64,000 bases of DNA from Salvator merianae (lineage: Eukaryota > Chordata > Lepidosauria > Squamata > Teiidae). Shown in pieces: positions 32,234 through 43,315 of the stretch (position 1 is the stretch's first letter; each line of letters opens with the position of its first letter). The notes under the pieces were generated by a model. That model was given only the letters and a program-made list of their open reading frames with translations. It did no database searches and was not told the DNA's origin. The stretch is taken from assembly GCA_003586115.2 (NCBI GenBank), contig QVOM02000034.1, forward strand, positions 16,971,444 through 17,035,443. The letters are read 5' to 3'. A program made the position numbers and the translations under genes.

Positions 32234-33699
32234 GAAATGAGTTATCATTACTTTTTTCCTGCAATCTCTGCTTTCCAGTAATTTGCTATGACACTGAGTT
32301 GAGGCCACTAACAACTAATATGGAAGCGGGTTGCAACTGCTTTCTTATGGAGAGATTCCAAATACACCCATAGTAAGAGGCAGGATGAAGTGCTTACACA
32401 CACACGCAACAGTGCAGCTGGACAATGAAAAGTACTGTATTGAATGTAGGGCAACAGGGCACTGTTGAGTCCTGTTGTGGATTGCTATTCTAAGTCCGTT
32501 TGGAATATTGTTCCCCAAGTGCGAATCGAGGGTTCTTAAGACTTCAACAAATTTAACTGTATGCATTCCAGAAAGTCCATGCCTCCCTTTGCTTCAAAGT
32601 GAAAAAAACAAACCCAAACCTCTTTGCTAGTCTCATGAGAAAAAAAACAAAAAAACTAATTACCAATATCTTTAAGAAGCTCTAAGTTTTGGGTTGTGAG
32701 GTGTTTTTTTTTGGGGGGGGGGATTTAATTGTAAATATATTTAAGAGGTAGACTTCATCTTCTTTTGCATCTTGGGTTCCCCACACCCACATTTTCTTTT
32801 TATGGAGATTTCTCTCCTTTCCCACTTAAATCTGAAAAGACACCCCAGTTTGAAAGGCTAAAATCCAGTTATTATTTCTGTCCAGCTCTAGAATAACAAT
32901 TGCTGGATTATCTCCATGCTGACGCTGATTTTATTAAAATCTAGATATGTTTGCTGGAGCGATAGGGATCTCATTACCAGGAATGTTCATTGATAGTTCC
33001 CCTTCAGGCTGTGCTAGTTAATTGTGTTTGTTGAGATAAAACCACATGACATGTTCAGTTTCTCTTCTAAAAGAACATGGGTTCCATTCAGATGCAAATG
33101 CCTGTTTGAGTTTATACATTCAAAACTTTGGTTCCTGAACAGTTTGCTTTGCTTAACAACATTCCATTACTAGACAACCAACAGAACATGACTACAAAAT
33201 GGGAATCAGGACACATTGTTATTAGAATGTTGTCTTTTTTTCCCTCCAGTTTTCTCTAGTTTTGAACAATGACATCACAAAAAGAAAGACATTTTAAACC
33301 TAAAGCCCCAAGAGGATTTGGAGGGGAATATCTGTAATTGTCCTCTTTTCACTTTTTTTAACTATGTGTTGATGAAGTGTTGGGCTTGGCCTTATCTTCT
33401 ATGCTTCTGGTTACAGCCCTTGACCTCCATTCTGATAAAATGGAAACCTTGTTGCAATCAAGTTTCAATACTGATTATACATATGTTAAGCAATAATATC
33501 ACTGTAGTAATTGACCCAAATTGTTTGTACTGTAAATGAATACTATCCTACAAATGTTCAGCTTGCTAAGCAAGCAGGGAATCAGGTAGCCCAATCCCAT
33601 ACTCCCTCCACGTGTTCATTCAGAATGTTGAAAAATATATTAAAATTAGAATTTTTAGGAGTGTGGCTCCATGTCTGTGGAACTCTTTACTTTACTTTT
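32234..33699. other. Unassigned non-coding DNA
   Basis: AT-rich with a G-run at 32713-32722. No reading frame of interest and no repeat recognised. Candidate single-copy DNA. Confidence 0.4.
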
Positions 33700-33960
33700 T
33701 TTACTTTTACTTTAATTTCAATTTCTACCCCACCCTATACCGAGGGGTCCCAGGGCAGCTTACAAAAACATATCAAAAAACAATTACAATAAAAACACCA
33801 TAAAAACATTGTAAAACATCATAAAACACACAAACAGCTTACCAAAGCTTATAAAAACTATTACAATAAAAATCCCTTAAAAACATTAAAAAACCATCAT
33901 AAAAAATATTTCCTGGCCCCCACCACAAAACCACCCTCACCCAACAATACAACAGTCCAG
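33700..33960 (-). repeat. L2-like LINE 3' end
   Basis: Plus strand has TTTCTACCCCACCCTATACC, CCAGGGCAGCTTACAAAAAC and then repeated ATAAAAACAC/CATAAAACA phrases, the complement of an L2-like 3' end with an expanded A-rich block. Confidence 0.6.
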
Positions 33961-34029
33961 CAGCAATGAGTTCACCTGATGCCAACTACTGTCATTTAGA
34001 CTCTTTAGGCTCCTGGAATAAGAGGCTGC

Positions 34030-34318
34030 TGTCTGCACTTTAGTATGACTATGGCAGTGCCCCCCCCCTTCTCACACTTTGTCTTCTTCATTGCACAAAG
34101 CAGTGAACTGGGATATGGTGCCAAAATGGTGCCATATCCCAGCCCCACTGTGGACCTCTTTAAAGAGGTCCATGACCAGGGCAGTGTCCCTATTCTGGGC
34201 TACAGAGGGCATGCAGACAGAGCATGCTTTTCAGTAGCACTACAGGAAGCCCTGCCAAAAGTGAAAATGGTGTACCACCACAAAGGGCTTTCCCAGAAAC
34301 TACAAAGGCCGGGAACTT
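34030..34318. mobile_element. TIR-element remnant with long palindromes
   Basis: Left end GTCTGCACTTTAGTATG resembles the shared terminus. The interior matches 45940-46414 (GCAAAGC.GTGAACTGGGATA, AAAATGG, then a palindrome). Contains a perfect 22-bp palindrome at 34151-34172 and 11-bp arms at 34108-34118/34132-34142. The right terminus is lost against the L1 copy. Confidence 0.6.
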
Positions 34319-35200
34319 TCATTTGACTTCATCCAAGAATCTAGTGATCCCAAGTCCATTGTCCAGCTCTTGCAGAAAGTCAATAAAGGGTTTCCAGTTT
34401 CTGTAAAAACTATCGACTGTCTTATTTCTCAAAAGATTTGTCAATTTGTCCATCTTGGCAAGCTCCATCATTTTAACTAACCAATCACCCACCGCTGGTA
34501 TTTTCTCCCCATTCCACTTCTCCCTATACAATTTTGGCTGCAGTTACCATATTTTGCAGTAATACACTGACACCCTCAACATTATTTTCTATTATCCCTA
34601 GTAGGAATAGTTCCAGTTGAAAAGGAATGTTTGTCTTTAAGATTTTCTGCATAACTGTATAAATTTGAACCCAAAACTTTTTGGTTTCTGCACAAATCCA
34701 CCACATATGGTAAAAAGTACCCTCGTGCTTTTTACATTTCCAACACTTACTTGACATGCCTTGATAAATTTTTGAAATTTTGAACGGTGTTAACTACCAT
34801 CGATACATCATCTTATATATTTTCTCTTTCAACATATTACATACAGTAAATTTCATATCTTTAGTCCACAATTTTTCCCATTGGTCCATCAAGATATTAT
34901 AGCCAAATTTTTTTGCCCACATTGTCATACATTCTTTAACTTGCTCTTGTTCTAATTCTACTTTCAAAAGGAAATCAAACAGTACCTCTATCGTCCCCCT
35001 TTCTTCTTTTTCCAATTCCTCTTCCCATTTCTGTCTTTCTAATTCAAAATTGATCCTTCTTTTATTCTCTTTAAAAACATCCATCAGTTGAGCATACATT
35101 AACTATTGTACCGCTAGCCCCTCCTGGTTTAACTGTTCTCTTCTTTTCAAGAAAAATTCATCTGTTTCATTATTTTTACCTCTAAGCTATTTCTAAGCCA
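34319..35200 (-). repeat. L1-type LINE, ORF2 C-terminus
   Basis: Minus-strand frames in order: 35099-34794 (QWEKLWTKDMKFTVCNMLKE), 34757-34524 (CWKCKKHEGTFYHMWWIC) and 34531-34319 (WLVKMMELAKMDKLTNLLR). The middle one is the C-x2-C-x8-H-x4-C zinc-knuckle motif at the L1 ORF2 C-terminus, and WEKLWTKDMKFT is the usual segment before it. These span the end of the endonuclease/reverse-transcriptase protein, without the catalytic domains. One frameshift or short overlap separates the last two frames. A fossil copy, 5'-truncated. Confidence 0.85.
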
Positions 35201-35243
35201 CCTCAGAGATGGTTTTTTTTAACTGTTTGCGAATGCAACCTAG

Positions 35244-36056
35244 GATGTTTTATTCTGTTTTTGCACTTGTGGTGCCTGGAACACTCCAGCTGGAGTTGTT
35301 CTGGAATGGTCCACCTGCCTTGGAACAATGGGCCTGTTTGCAGTTCGGTCAGCAGAACGTTCCAATTAGCATGCTTCAGGCCGGTGCAGATGAGGAGAGG
35401 TTCCTCACATTCGCACTAGTCTGCGGTAGACCATACCCAAAGATAGCCGGCTGCCACCTCAGTGCGAACGCTTCGTCGCCAGGTTCGTTTCCGCGTCGTC
35501 ACCGGCAGTCGGACGTCCCTCCCTCCGATGCACGTCATTGGCGGAGCACCCCGTCCTAGCAGCGTCATTTCCGCGGTGCCGCTACAAAGCTGCGGAGCTG
35601 ACTTTGCATTTAGCAATAGGCAGAAGGGGCTGGATTCTGAAGCCGTTACGAAGATGGCAAAAACCGGACGCAACTTCCTCGCTTACGAAGTATTCTCCGA
35701 AGTGGGCGGGCGTCTTCGTAGCGAGGAACGGCGCATGAGAAAACTGACTACATCCGCCGACATCAGAGCGATGGACAGGAAATGCGAGACAAAGGGAGTG
35801 CGAAAGCACTGTGCCTGATCTTCACTCGATCGTACAGGTCGGAATGAAGACAAGTAATTACTTGTCTTGCCTTACCCAACATCAGGTTCGGATCGGGAGA
35901 AGCGTGGTTCGGATTGGGTGAGGCACGTGCCTGCAGGAGTGCGAATGCTCCGTTCCAGCGAACGGACTACCGCTGTAGTGCGAACAGGCCCAATGTCATC
36001 CGCACTTGGGCAGCCTGTTCCAGGACAGGTCTTGCACTGCTTCAGAGTTCACTAGG
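35244..36056. mobile_element. Older TIR-element shell around a younger element
   Basis: Flanks of the 35331-35990 element read GTTTTTGCACTTGTGGTGCC on the left and TCATCCGCACTTGGGC, TGTTCCAGGACAGG on the right. The left flank contains the palindromic AACACTCCAGCTGGAGTTGTT. Together they look like the two halves of an older family member split by the younger one. Confidence 0.45.
35331..35990. mobile_element. 660-bp CpG-rich TIR element, perfect TSD CAATG
   Basis: Starts GGCCTGTTTGCAGTTCGG and ends GTAGTGCGAACAGGCC. CAATG at 35326-35330 and 35991-35995 is a perfect 5-bp duplication. Shares GAACGTTC, ATTAGCA.GCTTCAGGCC and GTAATTACTTGTCT-like blocks with 38880-39457. Unusually many intact CG dinucleotides for this window suggest a recent arrival or an unmethylated state. 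Several short frames overlap but none has a domain. Confidence 0.9.
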
Positions 36057-36290
36057 TATAGTTAGTCTACGCAGTTTTGCTCTATCCACTAATTAGTGAT
36101 CCACAGTTTCATCTTTTTATTTTACAAAGTCTGCATTTGCTTCTTTTCAATACATATTGAATTTTTGATTTCAATGCACTTATTTGTACTGCATGTTCTT
36201 GAGTTGCAAAAACTAATCTTTCTGTGTCCTTCTTAATGGGACCAACTTGTAACCGGTTCTAATTCCTAATCTGATCCACTTTTATTTCCA
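36057..36290 (-). repeat. LINE C-terminal cysteine motif, possibly R4/Dong-like
   Basis: Minus strand (frame restored by eye in two places) shows KKDTERLVFATQEHAVQI, then KCRLCK and, after a one-base shift, DETVDH. A T-E-x-L-x-x-A-T-Q-x-x-A block followed by C-R-x-C-x(n)-E-T-x-x-H is typical of the C-terminus of certain LINEs. I recall it from R4/Dong-type elements, but that assignment is tentative. Confidence 0.45.
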
Positions 36291-36474
36291 GGGCTGCATC
36301 CAGACAGATTGTAAAACCTAGGATTATCCCTGCACTATGTTGGGATTGCCACACGTGTCCTAAAAAATTTGCCTACCCTCCTCCTGCTGATCCACTACCA
36401 TCAGGATTTGCTGCTAAAGTTACCTATACCACTTACCACATGGTAGGAACATACGACATAATTGACAGATGGGC

Positions 36475-37790
36475 GGATATTTTTAAAATTTTATTATTGT
36501 TTTAAGAATTTATGTCCTATTCTTCAGGTCCCAGGGCAGGTCACAATAAAAAAAGGATAAAATATATAGAATATTCCTAAAACATATTTAAAATATAATC
36601 CTCCCTATCTCCCTGGCAGAAGAGCATTCAGAGGAAGCTAAACATCAAGGCCTGGATGAAGATACATGTTTTAACTAAGCACCAAAAAACATATAATCTA
36701 GATGTCAAGTGAACCTCCAGAGGGAGGCTGATCCACAATCTTGGGACCAACCCAAAAGGCCCTCTTGATGTCCCTGCCCCTTGCACTTCTAAGAGAGAAA
36801 AAACTGCAAGAAGGCCCTCTCCTTGAGATCTCAATACTCAGGTAGGTTTATATGGGAGAAGGCTCCCCTTCAGATTACCAGAGCCCAAGGCACATAGGGC
36901 TTTATATATTACTATCAACACCTTGAATTGGGCTCGGTAGCAAATAGGCAACTAGTGCAGTTCTTTCAGGATCAGCATGATGTGCATCCAGCCAGAAACT
37001 CCCATCAGCGGTTGAGCTGCTGAATTCTGCACTAGTTCCAGCTTTCTGGACCATTTTCAAGGGTAAGCCTCACGCAGAGTACATTACAGTAGTCTAATCT
37101 GGAGGTTGCCACAGCATTGATCAATGTGACCAAGTTATCCCTATCTGAGAAAGGCTAAAGTTGGCAAACCAATCAGAGATGGAGGTACTCACTGCTCTCT
37201 ACTGCTGCCACAGGGGACTCAAAAGACAGCAACAAATCCTGAGCACCCCAGATCATGCACCTGTTCTTTCTGGGGCAAAACAACCCTATCCAGAATAGAG
37301 TACCCCTTAACTTCCTGGACTCAGGACCCAACAACAAACAGTACCTCCATCTTATCTGGATTCAGTTTCAATTTATTGGTCCACATCCAGCCCATTCTGC
37401 CTCCAGGCAGCAATCAAGCAACTGAACTGCATCCCCTGAAAGAATGTAGAGACTGAGTTGGGTGTCATCAGCATACTGATGGCACCTCAAACTAAAAGCT
37501 CCTGATGATCTCTCCCAGCAGCTTCATATAGAGCACAGGAGACAAGACCAAATCTGAGAGACTTCACAAAAAAGCTCCCAAGGCATCAAACAAAAGTCCC
37601 CCATTGCTACTTTTTGGAGCCTACTGCAGAGATAGGAAGAGAACCACTATGCCTCCAAGTCCCAGTACACGAAGCTGCTCCAGCATGATTCCATGATCAA
37701 TGGTACTGAAGGCCATTGAGAGGTTAAAGAGAACCAACCAGGTTGCAATGCCAACAGCCTTCTCCCAATAAAGGTCATGTGCATATCCTG
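36475..37790 (-). repeat. L2-like LINE, reverse-transcriptase C-half to 3' tail
   Basis: On the minus strand, the complement of 37455-37482 encodes HQYADDTQL, the reverse-transcriptase catalytic box. Further downstream are WMWTNKLKLNPDK and a YCN segment, and near 36660-36720 the terminal coding region. The 3' tail ends at about 36478 in an AT-rich run. Many stops. It is the in-window reference for the split copy at 4840-5800. Confidence 0.85.
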
Positions 37791-38555
37791 TTTTACTTGT
37801 AGAGGTAGAGACATTTTGGGACTTGCCCCAGAGGTGACAGAGTCACTGTTAAAATTCTTTTTGCCATTAGTATCTGCCTTTTACCTGAGACATGATAAAA
37901 TAATTAATTTGGACCCTACAGGTTTCATATACTTCTAAAATAAAACTTTAAAAAGCCTCTGAGTAATTGAGCCAGCATGCTCAGCAATTTGAATGACTGT
38001 AAAGCAATCAACGATATGACTCTTTTGTCTGCATCCAGTTCTAGAAACACAAAAAGAAATTTAAGTAATTAAAATGGTGGCCCAAAATATGCAAGGAAAG
38101 CAGATTATGATCAGCTCTGCAATACTGTAATAAATTAATTGTTTGGGAAAGGCACATAACTAGCTATTTGTAATGCACTTCAGTGCTTGTAAAACTGTCA
38201 TAACAAAAGAGAGATTTTTCATTGTTCAGGGGATGGTGAATGATGTTTCAAGAACTCTTGTCTTACTCCGAATGCAATGTTTGCTGCAAAATGTATATAA
38301 ATCATAAGAGGTAGGACAAGAGTCCATTGCAGAGTGAAGTAGGCTTTTGAGTTTGGTAGTCCTAAAAAACAGATGAGCTGTCAACTGTTTCTCATTCATA
38401 TACAAATTACTACAATTCTGGGTCATCCAGTGAAGCTGAGTATTGAAAAATTCAGGACAAGTAAAATGAAGAGATTCATGTTTTACTGTTCAGTTGCCTT
38501 CCCTGGCATATAGTGAGATCACTAAGATCATCTGGGGAGATTTTGCTGTGGGTAC
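37791..38555. other. Unassigned non-coding DNA
   Basis: Nothing recognised. Confidence 0.4.
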
Positions 38556-38870
38556 CACAATCACTGAATGACACCTTGTGTCCTGCAGCAGGGCCTTCTA
38601 TGTGATAGTGTTATCACTCTGGAAAGCTTTCCCCTCAGATGTTCATGAGGCACCTACAATTATATCCTTTAGGCACCTGTTGAAAACTTATCTACTTGTC
38701 CAGGCATTGAATGTTTACTGTATAACCCACCCTGTTTTTAATTCTGTTTTAATATGTCATTGTTTTGTTTTTAACTATTTCTGAATTTATTTGTAAACTG
38801 CTTTGAAAATTTTAACATGAAATGCAGTACATAAATGTTTAAGACAAATAAAGTAGTAACTAAAGGGGCT
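38556..38870 (+). repeat. L2-like LINE, terminal coding segment and tail
   Basis: The frame around 38610-38720 reads WKAFPSDVHEAPT, then FRHLLKTYLLVQAL, the usual end of L2-type proteins (LWNSLP... and F...LKT.LF). A 3' tail with TTTGTAAACTGCTTTGAAAA and AAATAAAG follows. Confidence 0.75.
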
Positions 38871-38879
38871 TAGACAATA

Positions 38880-39457
38880 GGCGTTTTCGCACTTACCAAA
38901 GGAGAACGTTCTAATTAGCAGGCTTCAGGCCAGTGAAGATGGAGTCTGTTGAGTGCTATAAGCACTTGCCAGCCAGGGAAATGACTCCAAGCTGACCAGA
39001 AGAGGGAGCAGTGCGGATGGGAATCTGCTAGGCAGGAAGTGAGGTAATGAATCATAGAGGCACGGATGTGAAGATAGAGCTAGTAATCCGAACCATAGAG
39101 CTCTGCTTCGAAGCTAGAGCAGCTGCTTTCGGAGCTGTCTTTGAAACGGCAGCCAGGGTGCAAAGCCCAAAGGGCAAACCAGGTTGCGAAGCAGCAGACC
39201 GTGCCTGCGCGGTCACGCCAGCCCCTCCCCGCCGCCATTTCAAGCCAGGAAGCAGTGTGAAAGCAACTTCCCCGATCTGCACTTGATCTTGCAGGTCAGA
39301 ATCAAGAGAGCAAATTACTTGTCTAGCTTTCCCCAGCTTCAGGTATGTATCAGGTGAGCCTCGGTGAGAATTGGGAATGGCGCATGCACGCGCAAGTGCG
39401 AATCCTCCATTCTAGCGAGCGACCGAGAACGTTCTGCTTTGGAAGTGCGAACAGGCT
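38880..39457. mobile_element. CpG-rich TIR element
   Basis: Starts GGCGTTTTCGCACTTACC and ends GGAAGTGCGAACAGGCT. The inverted termini extend about 32 bp including GAACGTTCT on each side. It shares blocks with 35331-35990, in the same orientation. Flanks CAATA and GATTG do not form a clear duplication. Many CG dinucleotides around 39090-39240 and 39360-39440. Confidence 0.85.
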
Positions 39458-40035
39458 GATTGATGATAAGGCTTGTCAATGACTACAAGTCATAATGATT
39501 GTGCATTGCCTTCATTACTGTAAGGAGGATGCCTCTAAATATGGGGAGGAGGCTGGCACACAAGGGGAAATTGGGCATCATCCCACCACATTCAGTAGCT
39601 TGGAACCTGAACCAACTCTCCACTTCTATTTCATACAAGTGTTAGTTCTGAGTTAGCTAACCTTGCATAATCCATGATATTTAGTGAGGGCAATTTCCAT
39701 CTGGTTTCCATTTCTTTCAGATGCTGGATGGTACTGGGTGGCATGGCTGGAGGTTGTTAAGCTGGCTTGCCAGTCTCTCAAAGTGCTGCTATCATACTCT
39801 GGCAAGAATAAATGACCAGAAGCTTGAGGTGTTCTGTGTACTTACCTTTGCTTTTGCAGGACTCAGCCTGGCACCAATCATTGCCAAATGAGTGTAGGGG
39901 TGGGGAGGATGACCCAGTCATCTCCCTACACCCCTAAAAAGCATGTGCCTTTCTTACAGGTTCCAGGTAACATGATGCATTGGTGGGTTTGTTTTTCCAG
40001 TACGTTGACAGGAATCATATCATGGAATCATATCA
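39458..40035. other. Unassigned non-coding DNA
   Basis: No repeat recognised. At its right edge AATCATATCATGG occurs twice in tandem (about 40010-40036), just before the SINE. Confidence 0.4.
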
Positions 40036-40362
40036 TGGCGGAGGCATGGTGGCACAGAAGGCTAAGGCACTGATCTTTCAATAGGAGGATCGGAGTTCAA
40101 GGCCCCTGTCTGCCGTGTAGAGGGGATGAGTGCCCTCTACTGGCCTCTAGCTCCAGCCAACCTAGCTGTTTGAAAGCAAGTAATTGCAAGTAGATAAATA
40201 GGGAGCATCACATTGTGTGATGCGGAAGATAGACAGATGTAAGCCTTCGGGCAAAAAATAACCTTGTAAGCCGCTTTGAGTCAGCTTCGGCCGAGAAAAG
40301 CGGGGTATAAAACCAAGTTCTTCTTCTTCTTCTTCTTCTTCTTCTTCTTCTTCTTCTTCTTC
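40036..40362 (+). repeat. Sauria-type tRNA-derived SINE with (TTC)n tail
   Basis: Head: GGCATGGTGGCACAGAAGGC holds an A box (TGGCACAGAAGG) and, about 45 nt on, GGAGTTCAAGGCCCC approximates the B box. The tail GTAAGCCGCTTTGAGTCAGC and GAAAAGCGGGGTATAAAACC is the motif that, in squamate Sauria SINEs, is shared with Bov-B LINE 3' ends. It ends in about fifteen TTC units (40318-40362). It has nearly complete structure and the least decayed head in the window, so it may be one of the younger insertions. Confidence 0.88.
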
Positions 40363-40850
40363 AATTTATAGTCTCCCTTGATATAGGATGGGTTTTCAGT
40401 TCTATTGTTGCCATGCATGAATACGTACCAAGTGGACCAGCTTGAAGTTACTTAAAAAGATGGTTAGGGCCCCAATAGTTTTAGACATCTCCATAGTGGC
40501 AACCAGAGTCACCCCCAGGATAGTGATTTAAAATATTCTCCTGCCCTGAACTGGCTTTACGCACCCACTGCCTCCTTGAGGTAGGGGACAGAGTGCACTA
40601 ATATGAGGTTGAGATTTCTAGCATCCTGTCCCATTAATTCAGCTCACAGTGGCCATTTAACCATTAGAAGTGAATTGAATGGGGAGCTGTAAAAATGGTT
40701 ATAAAGCAGCACCATTGGCAGCTTCCAAGATGACCCCTTCTAGTCAACTTTCAAAAGGTAGATGTAAAGGAGCATTAGTTCATGGATGCTTTAAATGAAC
40801 AATTGGGATAATTAATATTTACAGAGTGGCCATATTTCAGTGACAGAATA
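40363..40850. other. Unassigned non-coding DNA
   Basis: Nothing recognised. Confidence 0.4.
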
Positions 40851-40997
40851 TCTCCTTTGCATGCAGAAGGTCACAGGTTCAGCACCTAGTATGCTTCTGG
40901 AAGAAGGCAGTAGCAAACCACTTTCATACTGTGGCTAAGAAAACTGTGCAGTTGAGCCCATGTAGTTCCCAGCAGCCAAGCTCAAGTTGAGGACATC
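40851..40997 (+). repeat. tRNA-derived SINE, diverged
   Basis: ATCTCCTTTGCATGCAGAAG and CACAGGTTCAGCACC are the anticodon and B-box part of a tRNA-like head. The body has GCAGTAGCAAACCACTT, GCTAAGAAAACTGTGCAG and CAAGCTCAAGTTGAGGAC. Confidence 0.7.
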
Positions 40998-41092
40998 TCC
41001 ACTTTTTAGCTAAGTGAATGATTAACTGTTCCAAATGAAACAGCAGGTCACCATAAGAAGCACAATAAATATCCAGATGCTGAAGGAAAGGA

Positions 41093-41248
41093 GTAGGATT
41101 ACCATATGGAAAAGAGGACGGGGTGATAAATCTTTAATGGCTGATTGGAAGATGCAATTTCAGCAGTTGTTGCCTATACTAAAAGCTACACCTGCTGAAA
41201 CTGCTGAAGGTGTAGCACTTCTGTCTTCTTTTCCATATGGTAATCCTA
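41093..41248. mobile_element. Miniature TIR element, AGGATTACCATATGG ends
   Basis: The first and last about 25 bases (AGGATTACCATATGGAAAAG and its near complement) are inverted repeats. Related termini occur at 53296-53393 and, one end only, at about 52685-52727 (CCTGTCCTCTTTTTC). AGGAG occurs just outside both ends. It is a different family from the GGCCTTT elements. Confidence 0.75.
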
Positions 41249-41525
41249 GGAGATGCAAGCAAAGGTCTACCACAATCCACTTAGAAATGAAAATATTTCT
41301 TATGTCAAAGGTTTACACACTGTTTTAGACTAGTATAGCTTTCATCAGAATTAGCTGACATTAATTCAAAACAGGTGACAAGCATCAGGTTAGCAAAGAC
41401 TGTTGTTAAGATTACTATATACACCATTTCCTCCCCCCAAAAAAAATTCAAATCTTGTAGATATTGGTATCTAAGGATTTGCAAGAAACTGATGAGTTCT
41501 CACCAGCTTGAACCTTTTTCATTTT
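41249..41525. other. Unassigned non-coding DNA
   Basis: Nothing recognised. Confidence 0.4.
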
Positions 41526-41863
41526 AGGAACATAAGAACCCAAGAGGAGCCCTGCTGGATCGGGCCATAACCCACCTAGTCCAAAGTCCTGCCTTACACA
41601 GTAGACCACCAATTGCTTCTGGGCATTTTCAAGCAGAAGATGAAAGCAAAACTTTCACCTGTTCTCAACTCCCCGCAAATGGCCTTTAGAGGCATCCTGC
41701 CTGTCTCTCCAATCTGGAGGTAGTAACTAGGCACCAATTCTAGTTGCCCCTGATACGACTGTCCTCCATGCATTTGTCTAACCATTTCTTAAAGCTATCC
41801 AGGCTGTCACCAGCTCTTTTAGTAGTAAATTCCATAGACCAAAGTCTATTTCCCCTTGTTGGG
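41526..41863 (-). repeat. CR1-like LINE, 3' end
   Basis: Plus strand opens AGGAACATAAGAACCC, the complement of the CR1 tail TTCTTATGTTC, then GCCCTGCTGGATCGGGCC and so on, matching 45360-45560 in complement and continuing into the region for the last 25 codons. 5'-truncated. Confidence 0.85.
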
Positions 41864-42214
41864 ATGAGCTGACAGTTTGCATATGATTCAAATGCAAATG
41901 TACTTTTAATGACAAAACACTTATTTTGAGGGAGTATGAATGTTCAAGCACCAAGCAGATGCAGTTTTGCTATTTCTTTCCAATATACTGCAGCTATGTC
42001 TATGAGCAATGAGTCTCTGAACTAGAAACTATGGAGTTGCAAGAGGTCTCAAAAGTGAAGTCTTTACAGAAGAAATCCATTCCAATGAAGAATTTAAAAT
42101 ATTGAAAGCAACAAACAAAACTGAATGTTGAGAGCTGACCCAAGTTTTTTATTTTATTCCCAATTTTAAAGCACAATTATTTACTGAAGATCCTCAATAA
42201 CCAAGAGGCTTTAT
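41864..42214. other. Unassigned non-coding DNA
   Basis: AT-rich. Nothing recognised. Confidence 0.4.
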
Positions 42215-43315
42215 TGTTTTTTATTGAAGGTATTTCTATTGCAGCCCTCCTCCAAAATCTCAGAACGGTGAACAAAAAGATAAAATAATCTATAAATGTA
42301 AAAGCATATCAACACTCATCAGATCTGATCTGGCAAGATAGTTCCAGCTGAGTGAAAGTGTAGGGTTTTTTTTAAAAAAAAAAATTGTTTGAAAAATATG
42401 ATTATTTAGTACAATTTTATACAAAATAAAATTTTATAGAATATAAATTTTAGGACACCTGATGGGAGAAAAATCCTATAGAAATCAGGCCAATGCCACC
42501 TATGATTTGGCTGCAAGCTTAAAAACAAGTGGAGTACAAAGCAATTCCACTATTCATGAATTTCTTGATGTTTCACCTGTAGTGGTGAGGGTTAAAAACA
42601 TTCAAAAACAGATCTGTGGAAGTTATTGATAATAGTGGCTGGAAGAGCAAAAATATTATCTCTGGAAAGGCCTGGGAGAAAATAAACATCTTCAGTAAGA
42701 TGTAAGGTAGGTGGTGGCACATGAATGTCGGAGGGAAGGTGTCACCACCAAGAAGTCCTTCTTGTGTGTAGCCGCCAACTGGCACTTTTTAATTTGTGGG
42801 ATCCATAGCAGGACCTCACCTGATTATATAAAAGGTCTTGCAGATCTATAGTGGGAGGCTAAACCAAGTTGTTTAGGGCCCTAAAGAGCAAAGGTAATAC
42901 CTTGAATATAGCATAGCAATTATTCAACAACCACTACCATTGTTTAAGCACCACCATAGTATATACATGAACAGGCATTCCATTCACCAGCCTGGCTGCC
43001 AAATTCTGCACCAGCTGCAGCTTCTGGAGCAGGTACAATGGCAGCCCAACATACAATGCATTACAGTAGTTTAGGCATGAGGTCACATAGACAACAGTGG
43101 CCAGGTAGAAGTGTAACAAGGAAAACCATTCCTGGTCATGGAGGTCACCTAGTCATCCAAAGACAATGATGATTCTAGGAGCCCCTGCCCCTGAATTACA
43201 TACCATTCTGTCTGAGGAAGGGCAATCCCATCAAGAACATGTAAGTTTCCCAATTCCAGAACTTGGAAAATACCTACCTACAAAGTCTTGCCTTTGTTGG
43301 GACTCAGTTTGTTGA
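42215..43315 (-). repeat. L2-like LINE, C-terminal and 3' region
   Basis: On the minus strand (about 43119-42934) a short frame reads CLNYCNALYVGLPL, the YCNxLYxGLP motif after the L2 polymerase domain, then LQKLQLVQNLAARLV. The 3' tail is near 42215-42290. Stops and indels throughout. Confidence 0.8.

Noticed and set aside
40036..40110. A functional tRNA gene
   Set aside because: The head continues into a SINE body with a Bov-B-like tail. No mature tRNA fold can be closed.
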